A stretch of DNA of 64,000 nt from Flavobacterium sp. N1736. Lineage in GTDB: Bacteria > Bacteroidota > Bacteroidia > Flavobacteriales > Flavobacteriaceae. A model generated the notes under the pieces. That model was not told where the DNA came from. It worked only from the letters and a program-made list of their open reading frames with translations, and made no database searches. A program made the translations under genes and the position numbers. The stretch's first letter is position 1; the number at the start of each line of letters is the position of its first letter. Location of the stretch: positions 1,116,001-1,180,000 of the forward strand of contig NZ_CP109994.1 in assembly GCF_025947065.1 (NCBI RefSeq). The letters run 5' to 3'. Shown here one piece after another: positions 1 through 8,446 of this stretch.

Positions 1-1
1 C

Positions 2-154
2 TTCATATTTCAAACTGCCGAAGAACGTTATCTTGACTTCATAAAAGGACATGCAGCGCTGTTTAACAGAATATCTATTTCTCATCTTTGCAGTTTTCTT
101 GGCATTGAGAGACAATCACTTACAAGAATTCGCCAAAAATTAGCCCATAAGTAA
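2..154 (+). CDS. Crp/Fnr family regulator, C-terminal fragment
   Basis: Open frame entering from the left edge and ending at TAA 152-154; only the last 50 residues are present. They contain a helix-turn-helix of the Crp/Fnr C-terminal kind (ISHLCSFLGIERQSLTRIRQKL), with the same layout as the ends of the two complete Crp/Fnr genes at 17764 and 22674. The effector-binding cNMP-like domain lies outside the window. A palindrome overlaps and follows its stop codon, in front of the quinone reductase gene, suggesting the regulator acts on its neighbour. The family is clear; the ligand cannot be known from this piece. Confidence 0.85.
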   Translation, partial: FIFQTAEERYLDFIKGHAALFNRISISHLCSFLGIERQSLTRIRQKLAHK

Positions 155-158
155 TTTT

Positions 159-204
159 TGACACTTTTGTGTCAGGAACACCTCTCTAATATTTAAAATC
201 TTTG
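159..204 (+). promoter_or_regulatory. Candidate Crp/Fnr-type site and promoter for the quinone reductase operon
   Basis: Perfect inverted repeat TGACAC-N4-GTGTCA at 159-174, followed by AATCTTTG at 197-204, close to the Bacteroidota -7 consensus TAnnTTTG. The palindrome centre is about 37 bp upstream of the last G of the box, so about -42 from the expected start. That is the position used by class II Crp/Fnr activators. The same spacing is found at 23277-23321 downstream of another Crp/Fnr gene. The binding protein is inferred. Confidence 0.55.
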
Positions 205-228
205 CAGTGTCAAATTAAATGAACTGCA

Positions 229-816
229 ATGAAAACGAATATCTTACTTATACTTGGGCATCCTTCTCAAAATTCTTTTTGTAATGCATTATTAGACGCT
301 TACAGAAAAGGAGTTGAAACTACAGGTGCAAACTGTAAAACGATTTATATCTCTGAACTTGATTTTAATGTAAATCTTGCTGATGGATATAAAAACGGAG
401 AAACATTACAACTCGAAGACGATTTAATCCATTCACAGGAACTTATCCAGTGGGCAGATCATGTTGTTTTGTCTTATCCAAACTGGTGGGGTTTTATGCC
501 TGCCGTTACCAAAGGATTTATAGACAGAATTTTTCTGCCGGACTTCGCATTCAAACATCATTCAGGAAAAATCTTCCCCGAAAAACTTTTAAAAGGCAAA
601 AGTTTAAGACTTCTTGTTACAATGGATACGCCAAAATGGTGGTTTTACATAATCTATCGCGCATCACAATATCAAATCCTTAAAGACATTGTTTTTGGTT
701 ACGTAGGATTTGACCCTATCAAATTTTCCACTTTTGGTTTTATAAGAAAATCAACTGAAAGCCAACGAAATAAGTGGTTAAAAAAAGTAGAACAATTAGG
801 AAAACAACTTAAATAA
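229..816 (+). CDS. NAD(P)H-dependent quinone oxidoreductase (flavodoxin-like fold)
   Basis: 195 aa, the usual size for the KefF/MdaB/NQO-type flavodoxin-fold family, which uses FMN or FAD for two-electron reduction of quinones or related electrophiles in the cytoplasm. Seen: the N-terminal strand and phosphate-binding loop ILGHPSQNSF (8-17), the YPNWWGFMPAVTKGFIDR stretch (84-101) typical of this family, and a C-terminal helix. It is first in a tight run with the 2TM, cupin and CMD genes (gaps of 12-30 bp), all candidates for coping with reactive organic compounds. A Crp-type palindrome precedes it. Its exact substrate is unknown. Confidence 0.88.
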   Translation: MKTNILLILGHPSQNSFCNALLDAYRKGVETTGANCKTIYISELDFNVNLADGYKNGETLQLEDDLIHSQELIQWADHVVLSYPNWWGFMPAVTKGFIDRIFLPDFAFKHHSGKIFPEKLLKGKSLRLLVTMDTPKWWFYIIYRASQYQILKDIVFGYVGFDPIKFSTFGFIRKSTESQRNKWLKKVEQLGKQLK

Positions 817-846
817 AAATAATTCAAACCATTAAAAATCAACATC

Positions 847-1071
847 ATGAGACATTTAGAAAACGAGTACAAAGTTGCTCAAATCAATCCCAAAAAAGGT
901 TTCAGAATTCACTTATTAGTATATGTATTAACCATTCCGATCATTTGGACAATATGGTTTTTTACAGACAAAACATATTTATGGCCTTTATGGCAAACCG
1001 CAGCATGGGGAACAGGTTTACTGTTTCATTATTTAGGAGTTTTTGTATTTAGAAATAAAAAAAACAATTAA
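847..1071 (+). CDS. 2TM domain-containing membrane protein
   Basis: 74 aa small inner-membrane protein. Two hydrophobic segments (about 22-40 and 46-67) flank a short polar turn containing the TDK and aromatic residues common in Bacteroidota 2TM proteins; the N-terminus is polar and the C-terminus is basic (FRNKKNN). It sits 30 bp after the quinone reductase gene and 12 bp before the cupin gene, so it is very probably co-transcribed. No function can be read from the sequence; 2TM domains elsewhere occur alone or fused to sensor or regulator proteins. Confidence 0.75.
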   Translation: MRHLENEYKVAQINPKKGFRIHLLVYVLTIPIIWTIWFFTDKTYLWPLWQTAAWGTGLLFHYLGVFVFRNKKNN

Positions 1072-1083
1072 AAATAAGAAATC

Positions 1084-1656
1084 ATGGAATCACAAAAAAC
1101 ATTTAGACGTATTGTGACAGGTCACGATACAGATGGAAAAGCAATTATTGTATCTGATGCTCCGCCAACATTATCTCAACTTATAGGCGGACCCGGAGGC
1201 CCAACGTTTTTTGAAGTTTGGCACACTTTAGAAACTCCGGCATTAATTCATTCTCAGCCAGATGAAACAGATGAAAAAAGTTTAGTGTTACCGCCGCCAA
1301 AAAACGGAACACGTATAAGAGTAATTGATTTTCCGCCTGAAGGTGAAGAAATCAGAAATCTTTCAGACGCAGATGCATCGGCTAAATTTAAGGATATGGG
1401 AGACGAAAGCGCCTCAACTTCTCATAAAGGAGCGCCGCATCCATTAATGCACAGAACTGAAACGCTTGATTACGGAATTGTACTTGAAGGCGAAATCACC
1501 ATGATTCTTGATCGAGCAGAAACAGTAGTTAAAGCCGGAGACATAGTGATTCAGGCAGGAACTAATCATGCTTGGGCAAACAGATCAGGCAAAAATTGCC
1601 GAATCGCTTTTATTCTTATCGACGGACAATTTACAGGAGATTTTAAAAACATTTAA
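1084..1656 (+). CDS. Cupin domain protein
   Basis: 190 aa. The C-terminal half (about 115-185) is a single cupin barrel. Metal-site positions are visible in HRTETLDYGIVLEGE (motif 1) and in the second motif with GDIVIQAGTNHAWAN. The N-terminal part contains a conserved-looking HxxE-rich stretch before the barrel. Such proteins are often dioxygenases, isomerases or small-molecule sensors. Third gene of the run starting at 229 and 12 bp ahead of the CMD gene, a pairing often seen in aromatic or quinone-related metabolism. The reaction is not identifiable. Confidence 0.82.
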   Translation: MESQKTFRRIVTGHDTDGKAIIVSDAPPTLSQLIGGPGGPTFFEVWHTLETPALIHSQPDETDEKSLVLPPPKNGTRIRVIDFPPEGEEIRNLSDADASAKFKDMGDESASTSHKGAPHPLMHRTETLDYGIVLEGEITMILDRAETVVKAGDIVIQAGTNHAWANRSGKNCRIAFILIDGQFTGDFKNI

Positions 1657-1667
1657 AAACAGAAACC

Positions 1668-2246
1668 ATGCGAATCAACCCATTACAACCGGAAAAACTT
1701 AGCGGAGAATTACGATTTGTACACGATGAAATTGCAAACCTTATTGGCAATAGCCAGAGTCAGGTCAATATGCTCGATGCAAATGGCGCATTGCTCGGAC
1801 CTTTTATTCCGATGTTGCATTATCCTCAATTTGGTGTGCCGGCTTTAAGCTTTTTAAGAACGCTGGATACTCAGGCAACACTTCCAAAAGCCTTGCGTGA
1901 AGTGGTTATTTTAACCGTTGGCGGATTTTATGGCGCTCGTTTCGAATTGTATGCTCATGAAATTATGGCCGAAACATTTGGAATTCCGCAAAATACGATC
2001 GCAATACTTGCTGCTGGCGGACATCCAAACGGATTAGATGAAAAGGAAATTATCGCCCACAATATCGCATATGCCTTGGTTAACGGCAAAATTATTCCGG
2101 ATTCAACGTATAAACATGCCGTGAATCTTCTGGGTCAGGATGGTGTTGCAGAATTATACTTTTTAATTGGCGGTTATAGTCTTATTGCGTTGATTTTAAA
2201 CGGATTTGATATTCCTGCACCGGATAATTTTCTTTTAAAAGAATAA
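1668..2246 (+). CDS. Carboxymuconolactone decarboxylase (CMD) family protein
   Basis: 192 aa, all-helical AhpD/CMD-like protein. The FGVPALSFLRTL and LREVVILTVGGFYGARFELYAHEIMA segments match the helix bearing the family's active region. The usual CxxC of AhpD-type peroxidase partners is absent: the position reads YGARFELYAH. That argues against a disulfide peroxidase role and towards a decarboxylase-like or unknown function. Last gene of the run that starts at 229; a dispersed repeat follows it. Confidence 0.82.
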   Translation: MRINPLQPEKLSGELRFVHDEIANLIGNSQSQVNMLDANGALLGPFIPMLHYPQFGVPALSFLRTLDTQATLPKALREVVILTVGGFYGARFELYAHEIMAETFGIPQNTIAILAAGGHPNGLDEKEIIAHNIAYALVNGKIIPDSTYKHAVNLLGQDGVAELYFLIGGYSLIALILNGFDIPAPDNFLLKE

Positions 2247-2297
2247 AAAAAAGATTGTTGAGCATAAATATTTCAACACACTGTTGAGCATAATTGT

Positions 2298-2380
2298 TTA
2301 ACACATAGAAACATAGATTTTGTAATTGCTCAAAGACGTTTCACTTGTTTAAACAAACATAGCTATGTTTCTATGTGTTG
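2298..2380. repeat. Dispersed terminal-inverted-repeat element, copy 1
   Basis: Arms AACACATAGAAACATAG (from about 2300) and CTATGTTTCTATGTGTT (2363-2379) enclose about 45 bp including AAAGACGTTTCACTTG. The same arms and inner motif recur at 5254-5328, 37371-37466 and 44001-44146. A conserved outer flank (AATAAG-ACAACGATT) follows here and in copy 2. There is no coding capacity; it looks like a small non-autonomous or structured intergenic repeat. Confidence 0.75.
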
Positions 2381-2489
2381 AATAAGCACAACGATTTAAA
2401 AATCAATAATAAAGACAAATAATTTAAGAAATACGGAAAAGCCGAACACCGTCAAAAAAAGTAGGCACAAAAATTTAAAACTTAATACA

Positions 2490-3311
2490 ATGAAAAAAAC
2501 AATTTCTAAAATACTCACAGGAGTATTTGTGTTTTCAACGTTTTCATTATTTGCATCATGTACGAATAATGAAGAAAACAACAACACTACATCACAAACT
2601 TATGTTCTTGTTCACGGTGCGTGGCAGGCGCCTTATGTTTGGAACGAGGTAAAAGCAGATTTAATTAAAAACGGAAATCGCGTGATTGTTATCGAACTTC
2701 CGGGACACGGAACGGATAAAACACCTCCGCAAAACCTGTCGATCAATGCGTATCGCGACAAAGTAATCAGCGAACTTTCAAAAGTAGATGGCAAAGTTAT
2801 TTTGGTAGGTCACAGTATGGGCGGTATGGTTGTAACGGCTGTTGCAGAAAGCGTTCCGTCAAAAATTAGCAAACTGGTTTATATTGGTGCTTTCCTGCCA
2901 AAATCAGGACAATCAATTGGCGATCTGGCAATGACGGATCCTGATTCGATTTTAGGGCCTTCACTTATAGAATCTGCAGATCATTTAACGCTTGATGTAA
3001 AAGCGACTGATTTAACGAATCTTTTTATCAGTGACGGTAATACAAGCGCAAAGCAAAGTGTAGTTGATAATTATCGTACTGAACCGGCGATTCCTTTTGG
3101 TGATAAAGCGGTATTGACAAATGAAAATTTTGGAAGTGTAGAAAAAGTGTATATCAAAACAACAAAAGACAAAGTAATTTCTCCAAAACTTCAGGATCAA
3201 ATGATAGCGGCTGCCGGAATAAAAACGGTGTTTCAGATAAATACAAGTCATTCTCCGTTTTTGGCACAACCAAAAACTGTATCAGATTTACTTCTAAAAA
3301 TTGGTAAATAA
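2490..3311 (+). CDS. Alpha/beta hydrolase lipoprotein
   Basis: 273 aa. The N-terminus is a lipoprotein signal with lipobox FASC (C24), followed by a polar linker, so the enzyme is probably membrane-anchored outside the cytoplasm. The hydrolase fold starts at about 36 with VLVHGAW (oxyanion loop HGAW). The triad is readable: S109 in GHSMGG, D227 in TTKDKVIS and H254 in NTSHSPF. The size and the HGAW/GHSMGG signatures fit salicylate-esterase/hydroxynitrile-lyase-like hydrolases that cleave small esters. It stands alone after repeat copy 1. Substrate unknown. Confidence 0.87.
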   Translation: MKKTISKILTGVFVFSTFSLFASCTNNEENNNTTSQTYVLVHGAWQAPYVWNEVKADLIKNGNRVIVIELPGHGTDKTPPQNLSINAYRDKVISELSKVDGKVILVGHSMGGMVVTAVAESVPSKISKLVYIGAFLPKSGQSIGDLAMTDPDSILGPSLIESADHLTLDVKATDLTNLFISDGNTSAKQSVVDNYRTEPAIPFGDKAVLTNENFGSVEKVYIKTTKDKVISPKLQDQMIAAAGIKTVFQINTSHSPFLAQPKTVSDLLLKIGK

Positions 3312-3360
3312 ACTGAAAATGAGTAATTTAGAAAAATAATAATAAATCACTAACTCTATA

Positions 3361-3430
3361 AAGTGGTCTAAATCACACTTTTTTAGTGATTTGCTTCCTT
3401 GCCCTGAGGATGCATTTGGTAATAATTTTG
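3361..3430 (+). promoter_or_regulatory. Crp-type promoter module shared with 18352-18423
   Basis: Imperfect palindrome AAGTG...TCACACTT (3361-3380), then GTGA, a TCCT/AGGA inverted repeat and the -7 box TAATTTTG (3423-3430). The 50 bases after CACACTT align without a gap to the 50 bases before the -7 box upstream of the DJ-1 gene at 18493 (about 33 of 50 identical by hand count). Both drive DJ-1/ABM gene pairs, so one Crp/Fnr-type regulator probably serves both. Confidence 0.6.
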
Positions 3431-3508
3431 GTACATCTTAAAGCATTACAAACTTAAAAGTAATGTTTTTTCTGAAAAGCAATAAATCACTATTAAAATC
3501 AATACGTT

Positions 3509-4297
3509 ATGACAGCAAAAACAAGCTCAGTTTCTCAAATAGCTATGCATTTTTTTACAGCGCTATTTGCATTGTGCAGCACATTTGCAGCAGCACAAAA
3601 TTCAACTAAATCTTTAAATAAAACTTCTGTTCAAGAACTTAAAAATCAGAAAATGACAGCAGTAATTACACGTTATGAAGTAAAAAAGGAATTTCAGGAG
3701 AAATTTCAAAAAGCACTTAGTGGCTATGTTTTAGAATCTCTTTCGAAAGACAGCAATATTATGTCAGAAGCTTATTTCGAACAAGATAATCAGACGGTAA
3801 TTTGGTTGTTTGAACGTTGGACAAATCAAAATGAGTTCAATAAATTCAAAACCAATTCAAAAGCTAAAGCCATAAATACATTAGAAAAAACGGCATTAGT
3901 TAAACCTGAAAAAGTAATCTACGTACAAGATTTAGAGCCGCTTTCAAAACAAGAATGGCGCAAAACCAGTAAAACAGAAGACAAACAGTTAACCATTATG
4001 CTTTTTGTAGATGCAAAACCGGGTACCGAAGAAAACTTTAAAAATGTCTATCACACGGCAATGCCTCAGTTTAGAAGCGAACCCGGCGTAGTAACTTATC
4101 AATTATCGCAATTAAACGATGATAGTACACAGTTTGTGACTTTCGAGAAATTTAGAAGCAACGATGCATTCCAGTATCATCTGAATTTTCCGCCTATTCA
4201 GCCCGTGATTGATTACCTGAATACGAGTATAAAAAAACAGCCGTTTCAGGATGGAATTCACAATCTGATAGAATTTGCACCGCTTACCCGCGAATAA
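3509..4297 (+). CDS. Secreted protein with two antibiotic-biosynthesis monooxygenase (ABM) domains
   Basis: 262 aa. The first 30 residues form a signal peptide ending near FAAAQN, so the product is probably periplasmic. Two ferredoxin-like ABM/quinol monooxygenase domains follow in tandem: about 50-140 (AVITRYEVKKEFQEKFQ... ending in IYVQDLEPL) and about 155-255 (LTIMLFVDAKPGTEENFK...). Such domains act as cofactor-free monooxygenases on quinols or simply bind small aromatics. It is followed 47 bp later by a DJ-1-like gene. The same two families are paired, in swapped order, at 18493-19484. A nearby alternative start (M13) would shorten the signal peptide only. Confidence 0.8.
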   Translation: MTAKTSSVSQIAMHFFTALFALCSTFAAAQNSTKSLNKTSVQELKNQKMTAVITRYEVKKEFQEKFQKALSGYVLESLSKDSNIMSEAYFEQDNQTVIWLFERWTNQNEFNKFKTNSKAKAINTLEKTALVKPEKVIYVQDLEPLSKQEWRKTSKTEDKQLTIMLFVDAKPGTEENFKNVYHTAMPQFRSEPGVVTYQLSQLNDDSTQFVTFEKFRSNDAFQYHLNFPPIQPVIDYLNTSIKKQPFQDGIHNLIEFAPLTRE

Positions 4298-4344
4298 CAA
4301 CATCAAATTTTAACCACAACTATTAATATTAAATCTTAAAAAAA

Positions 4345-5169
4345 ATGAAAACAAGTAAACAAATTATCGCAGCAAGTATTCTAAGTGTATTTGCAATATT
4401 AAATGTAGAATCTCAGGTAAAAGTAAAAACGAAAGAAATGAAAACAAATTACAGTAACGAGTTAGAAGTTGTAAATCAATTATCTACTCAATCGGCAGTG
4501 GTAAATATGCCCGTAACAAAATTATTAAATGCACCAGGAAACGAAGCTTTAAAAGCGTTCTTTTTTACTCCGGTACAAGACAAAACAGTTCTAAAAGGAA
4601 AGAAAATTGCAGTTCTTGTAGCAGACGGTTTTGAAGAAATCGAATTAACAGGTCCGGTTTGGTATTTTAAAAAATTAGGAGCAGAAGTAGAAATCGTTGC
4701 GCCTAAATACAATCCGGCTCCGGAAAGATACGGGCTTGCATTTCCTGAAATGGCAAAAACGCACGTAATGGCAATTCAATACTTACAGCCGGTTGGATGG
4801 ATAAAATTTGACAAAACAGCAGATCAGATAAAAGTGGGTGATTATGATGCCGTATTTATTCCCGGTGGAGCCTGGAATCCTGATAATCTTCGTTATGACA
4901 AAGATGTAATTAAATTCATTCAGGACTTTAATAAATCAGGAAAACTGATCGCAGCGATATGTCACGCTCCGGTGGTTTTGGCATCTGCAGATATCTTAAA
5001 AGGAAGAAAATTAACAGGATACTGGAACATCCAGTCAGATTTGAAAAATGCCGGAGGAACAGTAATTGAAGACACGGTTGTAACCGATGGAAACATTATT
5101 ACAAGCAGACACCCAATTGATGTAGCCGATTTTTCAAGAGCCGTTGAAAGCTGGTTGATTAAAAAATAA
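4345..5169 (+). CDS. Exported DJ-1/PfpI family protein
   Basis: 274 aa. A signal peptide (about 1-24, ending VESQ) and a linker of roughly 60 residues precede a DJ-1/PfpI domain (about 85-274). Key residues: acidic E98 in DGFEEIELTGP and the nucleophile elbow AAICHAPVV with C206-H207; TSRHPIDVADF near the end matches the PfpI-type C-terminus. The family includes proteases, deglycases and glyoxalase III-like enzymes. Export is unusual for DJ-1 proteins but fits the exported ABM partner just upstream. Its substrate is unknown. Confidence 0.83.
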   Translation: MKTSKQIIAASILSVFAILNVESQVKVKTKEMKTNYSNELEVVNQLSTQSAVVNMPVTKLLNAPGNEALKAFFFTPVQDKTVLKGKKIAVLVADGFEEIELTGPVWYFKKLGAEVEIVAPKYNPAPERYGLAFPEMAKTHVMAIQYLQPVGWIKFDKTADQIKVGDYDAVFIPGGAWNPDNLRYDKDVIKFIQDFNKSGKLIAAICHAPVVLASADILKGRKLTGYWNIQSDLKNAGGTVIEDTVVTDGNIITSRHPIDVADFSRAVESWLIKK

Positions 5170-5202
5170 GTAGTAATCCTTTACAGGAAAACAAAAATAG
5201 AT

Positions 5203-5237
5203 TTTGATAGTGAAGAAGATTTTTCTTCACTATCAAA
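5203..5237. terminator. Strong hairpin after the DJ-1 gene
   Basis: Perfect 15-bp stem: TTTGATAGTGAAGAA at 5203-5217 pairs with 5223-5237. There is no long T-run immediately after it, so it may be a terminator or an mRNA 3'-end stabiliser. Confidence 0.55.
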
Positions 5238-5253
5238 TCATAAAAACACCTCA

Positions 5254-5328
5254 AACACATAGTTCTATGTTTGTTAATACAAGTGAAACGCTTTTTTTAA
5301 TTAAAAAAAATCTATGTTTCTATGTGTT
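5254..5328. repeat. Dispersed terminal-inverted-repeat element, copy 2
   Basis: Left arm AACACATAG at 5254-5262 and right arm CTATGTTTCTATGTGTT at 5312-5328. The inner motif (ACAAGTGAAACGCTTTTT) is in the opposite orientation to copy 1, so the centre is inverted between copies. The outer flank with ACAACGATT is shared with copy 1. Confidence 0.75.
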
Positions 5329-5383
5329 TAAAATAAGTACAACGATTAAAAAACAATACAATAATTACAAGTTAAAATAGATT

Positions 5384-6493
5384 ATGAAAACAGATATTTT
5401 TAAGCCCGCACAAATTGGTTTTTTACAACTAAAAAATCGTATTTCTATGGCACCAATGACAAGAGCACGAAATGAAGACGGGATTCCAAACGAGAATAAC
5501 GCACAATATTACAAACAGCGAGCAGGTGCAGGCTTAATTATTACAGAAGGAACAGCAATTTCTGCAACAGCAAAAGGAGTACTTTACATTCCCGGATTAT
5601 ATACGCCGGAACAAGTTGAAGGCTGGAAAAAAGTAACAGCTGCCGTACACAAAAAAGACAGCACAATATTTTCTCAATTATGGCACGTAGGAAGAGTTTC
5701 TCACACATCAAACCAGCCAAACGGAATTGCTCCGGTTGGTCCGTCAGATATTCAGGCAAACAATACTTCGGCTTGGGGATATAATGAAAACGGAGTTGAA
5801 GGTTTTGTTCCGGCATCAAAGCCTAAAGCATTATCTACAAGTGAAGTGAAAGATGTTATAAACGATTTTGTCAATGCAGCTAAAAATGCCATTGAAGCAG
5901 GTTTTGACGGCGTAGAAATTCATGGTGCAAATGGTTATTTGGTCGAACAATTTTTAAATCCTTTTGTAAACAATCGTACCGATCAATATGGCGGGAATAT
6001 TGAAAACCGTTCCAGATTTTTACTGGAAATTGTTGATGCAGTAATTGAAGCTGTCGGTAACGAAAAAACAGGTATTCGATTAACGCCATACGGAGGTTTG
6101 GGAGATTTGCCTCATTATCACGAAATAGAAGCAACATATCGATATTTAGCCAAAGAATTAAAGAAAAGAAATATAGTCTATATCCATTTAATGGATCAGC
6201 TTTCAAAAGGAAGTCATGCTTTGCCTGATGGTTTTATAGAACGTTTTCGTTCGTGGTATGATGGTGTAATCATTCTTGCAGGCGGTATGGACAAAGAAAA
6301 ATCAGAACAGCTTATCGATGCCGGAACAATTGATATTGCGGGATTTGGCGAGCCTTTTATTTCTAATCCGGATTTAGTGGAACGTTTGCAAAACAACTGG
6401 GATTTGACTCCGCCAAATCGTGATTTGCATTACGGATTAGGTACGCATGGTTATACAGATTGGAAAACTTATAAAGAGCCTGCAACAGTTTAA
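5384..6493 (+). CDS. Alkene reductase, Old Yellow Enzyme family
   Basis: 369 aa, full length for NemA/YqjM-like FMN enzymes that reduce activated C=C bonds with NAD(P)H. Visible: the APMTRARN N-terminal strand; substrate-binding H180 and N183 in HGANGYLVEQF with the proton-donor tyrosine Y185; the FVNNRTDQYGG-NRSRF signature; and a late phosphate-binding loop around ILAGGMD...GFGEPFISNPDL. It probably detoxifies enals, quinones or nitro compounds in the cytoplasm, in keeping with its neighbours. A hairpin downstream closes the unit. Confidence 0.93.
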   Translation: MKTDIFKPAQIGFLQLKNRISMAPMTRARNEDGIPNENNAQYYKQRAGAGLIITEGTAISATAKGVLYIPGLYTPEQVEGWKKVTAAVHKKDSTIFSQLWHVGRVSHTSNQPNGIAPVGPSDIQANNTSAWGYNENGVEGFVPASKPKALSTSEVKDVINDFVNAAKNAIEAGFDGVEIHGANGYLVEQFLNPFVNNRTDQYGGNIENRSRFLLEIVDAVIEAVGNEKTGIRLTPYGGLGDLPHYHEIEATYRYLAKELKKRNIVYIHLMDQLSKGSHALPDGFIERFRSWYDGVIILAGGMDKEKSEQLIDAGTIDIAGFGEPFISNPDLVERLQNNWDLTPPNRDLHYGLGTHGYTDWKTYKEPATV

Positions 6494-6499
6494 ATTTTT

Positions 6500-6545
6500 A
6501 CAAGCGGTCATCGAAATTTTTCTTTTACCGCTTGTTATTATTGAA
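6500..6545. terminator. Hairpin after the alkene reductase gene
   Basis: ACAAGCGGT (6500-6508) pairs with ACCGCTTGT (6537-6545) across a T-rich loop, just after the stop codon. Plausible terminator, though the loop is long and there is no clear T tail. Confidence 0.4.
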
Positions 6546-6708
6546 ATTAGCCTCATTTCAGAGCTGTAAATTTAATTTGGATATTGTTATTAATTAATTT
6601 TTTATACTTAATATTCTGTATTACTTTTGATTAGAATAGTGTTTTTTTATTTATTATTTCAAATAAATTATGAAAAAGTAGCTTTAAATTCAATCAATAT
6701 AACCCAAT

Positions 6709-7764
6709 ATGGAATTGCCGAAGATACCTTTTTATCAAAAATACAATCTGATTTTTAAAGCAATTATTGCTGGCGCTATAATAGGTTTGTTTTACACTAA
6801 AATTAGCAATGCCGGAGCAGATTATGAACATTTAAGGCTTTTACCGGGTACAATTATTGGAGTTTCCATCAGTTTTATTGTGATTACTTTTGAGAAAATA
6901 CTTATCAGACTAAACACTTATTCCTTTATAGTAAGTACAATCTTAAAAGCACTTATTTATAGTATTTGCATCTTATTATTTTTGCTTTTTTTTGTACTTG
7001 TATTTGCCGAAGTTTTAGGACATTTTAGTTATCAGGAAGCTTTAAGTAAGTATATCAGGATTCGTCTTTTTGAGGACTTTGTGTTTTCATTGGCTGCATC
7101 TATTTTTTTAATTCTATTTTTAGAAATAAGCAGTCTTTTAAGCAACAGATTTTTTTCCAATTATTTTACCGGACGCTATCATCGTCCTATGCAGGAAGAG
7201 CGAATTTTTATGTTTGTCGATGTAAAATCATCCACAACAATGGCAGAAGAATTGGGCGATATATTGTATAGTAAATTATTACAGGATTTATTCAACGATT
7301 TTACCGATGCAATTCTGGCTTCACGTGCCGAAGTCTATCAATATGCCGGAGATGAAATTATTCTGACCTGGAAAACGGCAACAGGTTTAAAAGAGCAGCG
7401 TTGTCTGTATTGTTTTTATCTTTTGAAGCAATGCATTAACAAAAGACAAGAATATTATTTGAAAACCTACAACAGAATTCCGAAATTTAAAGCCGGAATG
7501 CACATCGGAAACGCCGTTACAACCTGGGTAGGAAAAGTAAAAAAGGAAATTGTCTATCACGGCGATCTTCTCAATACAACATCAAGAATTCAATGTAAAT
7601 GCAATGATTTTAACCATGATTTTGTAGTTTCAGAAGCGATGAAAGAAGTTTTGCCCGAAAATTTGCCTGTAACGTATAAACATCAGGGCGAAATACTTTT
7701 AAGAGGAAAAGCGTTGCCTATGAAACTTTATACCGTCGATTTTAATATCGATCCCGTTTATTAA
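6709..7764 (+). CDS. Membrane-bound class III adenylate/guanylate cyclase
   Basis: 351 aa. Four hydrophobic segments (about 13-30, 46-64, 75-103, 123-146) are followed by a class III nucleotidyl cyclase domain (about 164-345). Metal-binding aspartates are visible as D171 in MFVDVKSST and D215 in YAGDEIIL; the transition-state pair appears in GDLLNTTSRIQ (N289, R293). The domain should therefore be active and make a cyclic nucleotide. This is notable in a region rich in Crp/Fnr genes, although no direct link can be shown. Bacteroidota have many such cyclases of unknown input. It stands apart from its neighbours with its own leader. Confidence 0.85.
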   Translation: MELPKIPFYQKYNLIFKAIIAGAIIGLFYTKISNAGADYEHLRLLPGTIIGVSISFIVITFEKILIRLNTYSFIVSTILKALIYSICILLFLLFFVLVFAEVLGHFSYQEALSKYIRIRLFEDFVFSLAASIFLILFLEISSLLSNRFFSNYFTGRYHRPMQEERIFMFVDVKSSTTMAEELGDILYSKLLQDLFNDFTDAILASRAEVYQYAGDEIILTWKTATGLKEQRCLYCFYLLKQCINKRQEYYLKTYNRIPKFKAGMHIGNAVTTWVGKVKKEIVYHGDLLNTTSRIQCKCNDFNHDFVVSEAMKEVLPENLPVTYKHQGEILLRGKALPMKLYTVDFNIDPVY

Positions 7765-7810
7765 TTGGTCTGAAATTTTATTAGAAATTATTATTTAAAA
7801 AATTAAAAAT

Positions 7811-8446
7811 ATGAAAGCATTAGTTATTGGTGCAACTGGCGCAACGGGAGAACTTCTTGTTGATGAACTTTTAGCAGACAAAGAGTATGAATCTGTAGTG
7901 ATTTTTGTGAGACGACCAACCGGAAAATCACATCCAAAACTAACAGAGCAAATTGTCGATTTCTCTAAAATAGACAATTACAAAGAGTTAATTGTTGGCG
8001 ATGTTATTTTCTCTTGTTTAGGAACAACCCTTAAAACAGCAGGTTCGAAAGAAAATCAATGGAAGATCGATTTTGAGATTCCCGCAGGATTTGCCAAAGC
8101 AGCCAAAGAAAATGGAGTTTCGTCTTTTGTCCTGTTATCTTCTTATGGTGCTTCTGCAAAAAGCAATGTCTATTATTCTCAAATTAAAGGAAAACTCGAA
8201 GATCAAATCGCCGAACTTCATTTTGAGCAATATATTATTTTCAGGCCCGGTTTGCTTTTAAGACCTGATACAGATCGATTTGGTGAAAAAATTTCGGCAA
8301 AAATTCTAAATGTCGCCAATGCAATAGGTTTGTTTAAAAAATTCAAACCAATGCCAACATATATTTTGGCTCAGAAATTAGCAAAGTCGCCAAAAGTACT
8401 TCTGAAGGGAACTACGATTATTGAGCTTGATAAAATATTTAACTGA
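7811..8446 (+). CDS. NAD(P)H-binding atypical SDR (TIP30/NmrA-like)
   Basis: 211 aa Rossmann protein. The nucleotide loop is GATGATGE (8-15), with VRRP after beta-2 and SCLGTT after beta-4; a YYSQIKGKLE stretch holds the YxxxK pair. The arrangement and length match the HTATIP2-like atypical SDRs often annotated as NAD(P)H-binding or oxidoreductase proteins. The first codon lies 46 bp after the cyclase stop, so co-transcription is possible. The reaction is unknown. Confidence 0.83.
   Translation: MKALVIGATGATGELLVDELLADKEYESVVIFVRRPTGKSHPKLTEQIVDFSKIDNYKELIVGDVIFSCLGTTLKTAGSKENQWKIDFEIPAGFAKAAKENGVSSFVLLSSYGASAKSNVYYSQIKGKLEDQIAELHFEQYIIFRPGLLLRPDTDRFGEKISAKILNVANAIGLFKKFKPMPTYILAQKLAKSPKVLLKGTTIIELDKIFN

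Noticed and set aside
1668..2246. CMD protein as an AhpD-type peroxidase partner
   Set aside because: The CxxC motif needed for that role is absent.
3012..3269. Minus-strand frames opposite well-supported genes
   Set aside because: They mirror plus-strand coding sequence and have no domain, signal or promoter of their own.
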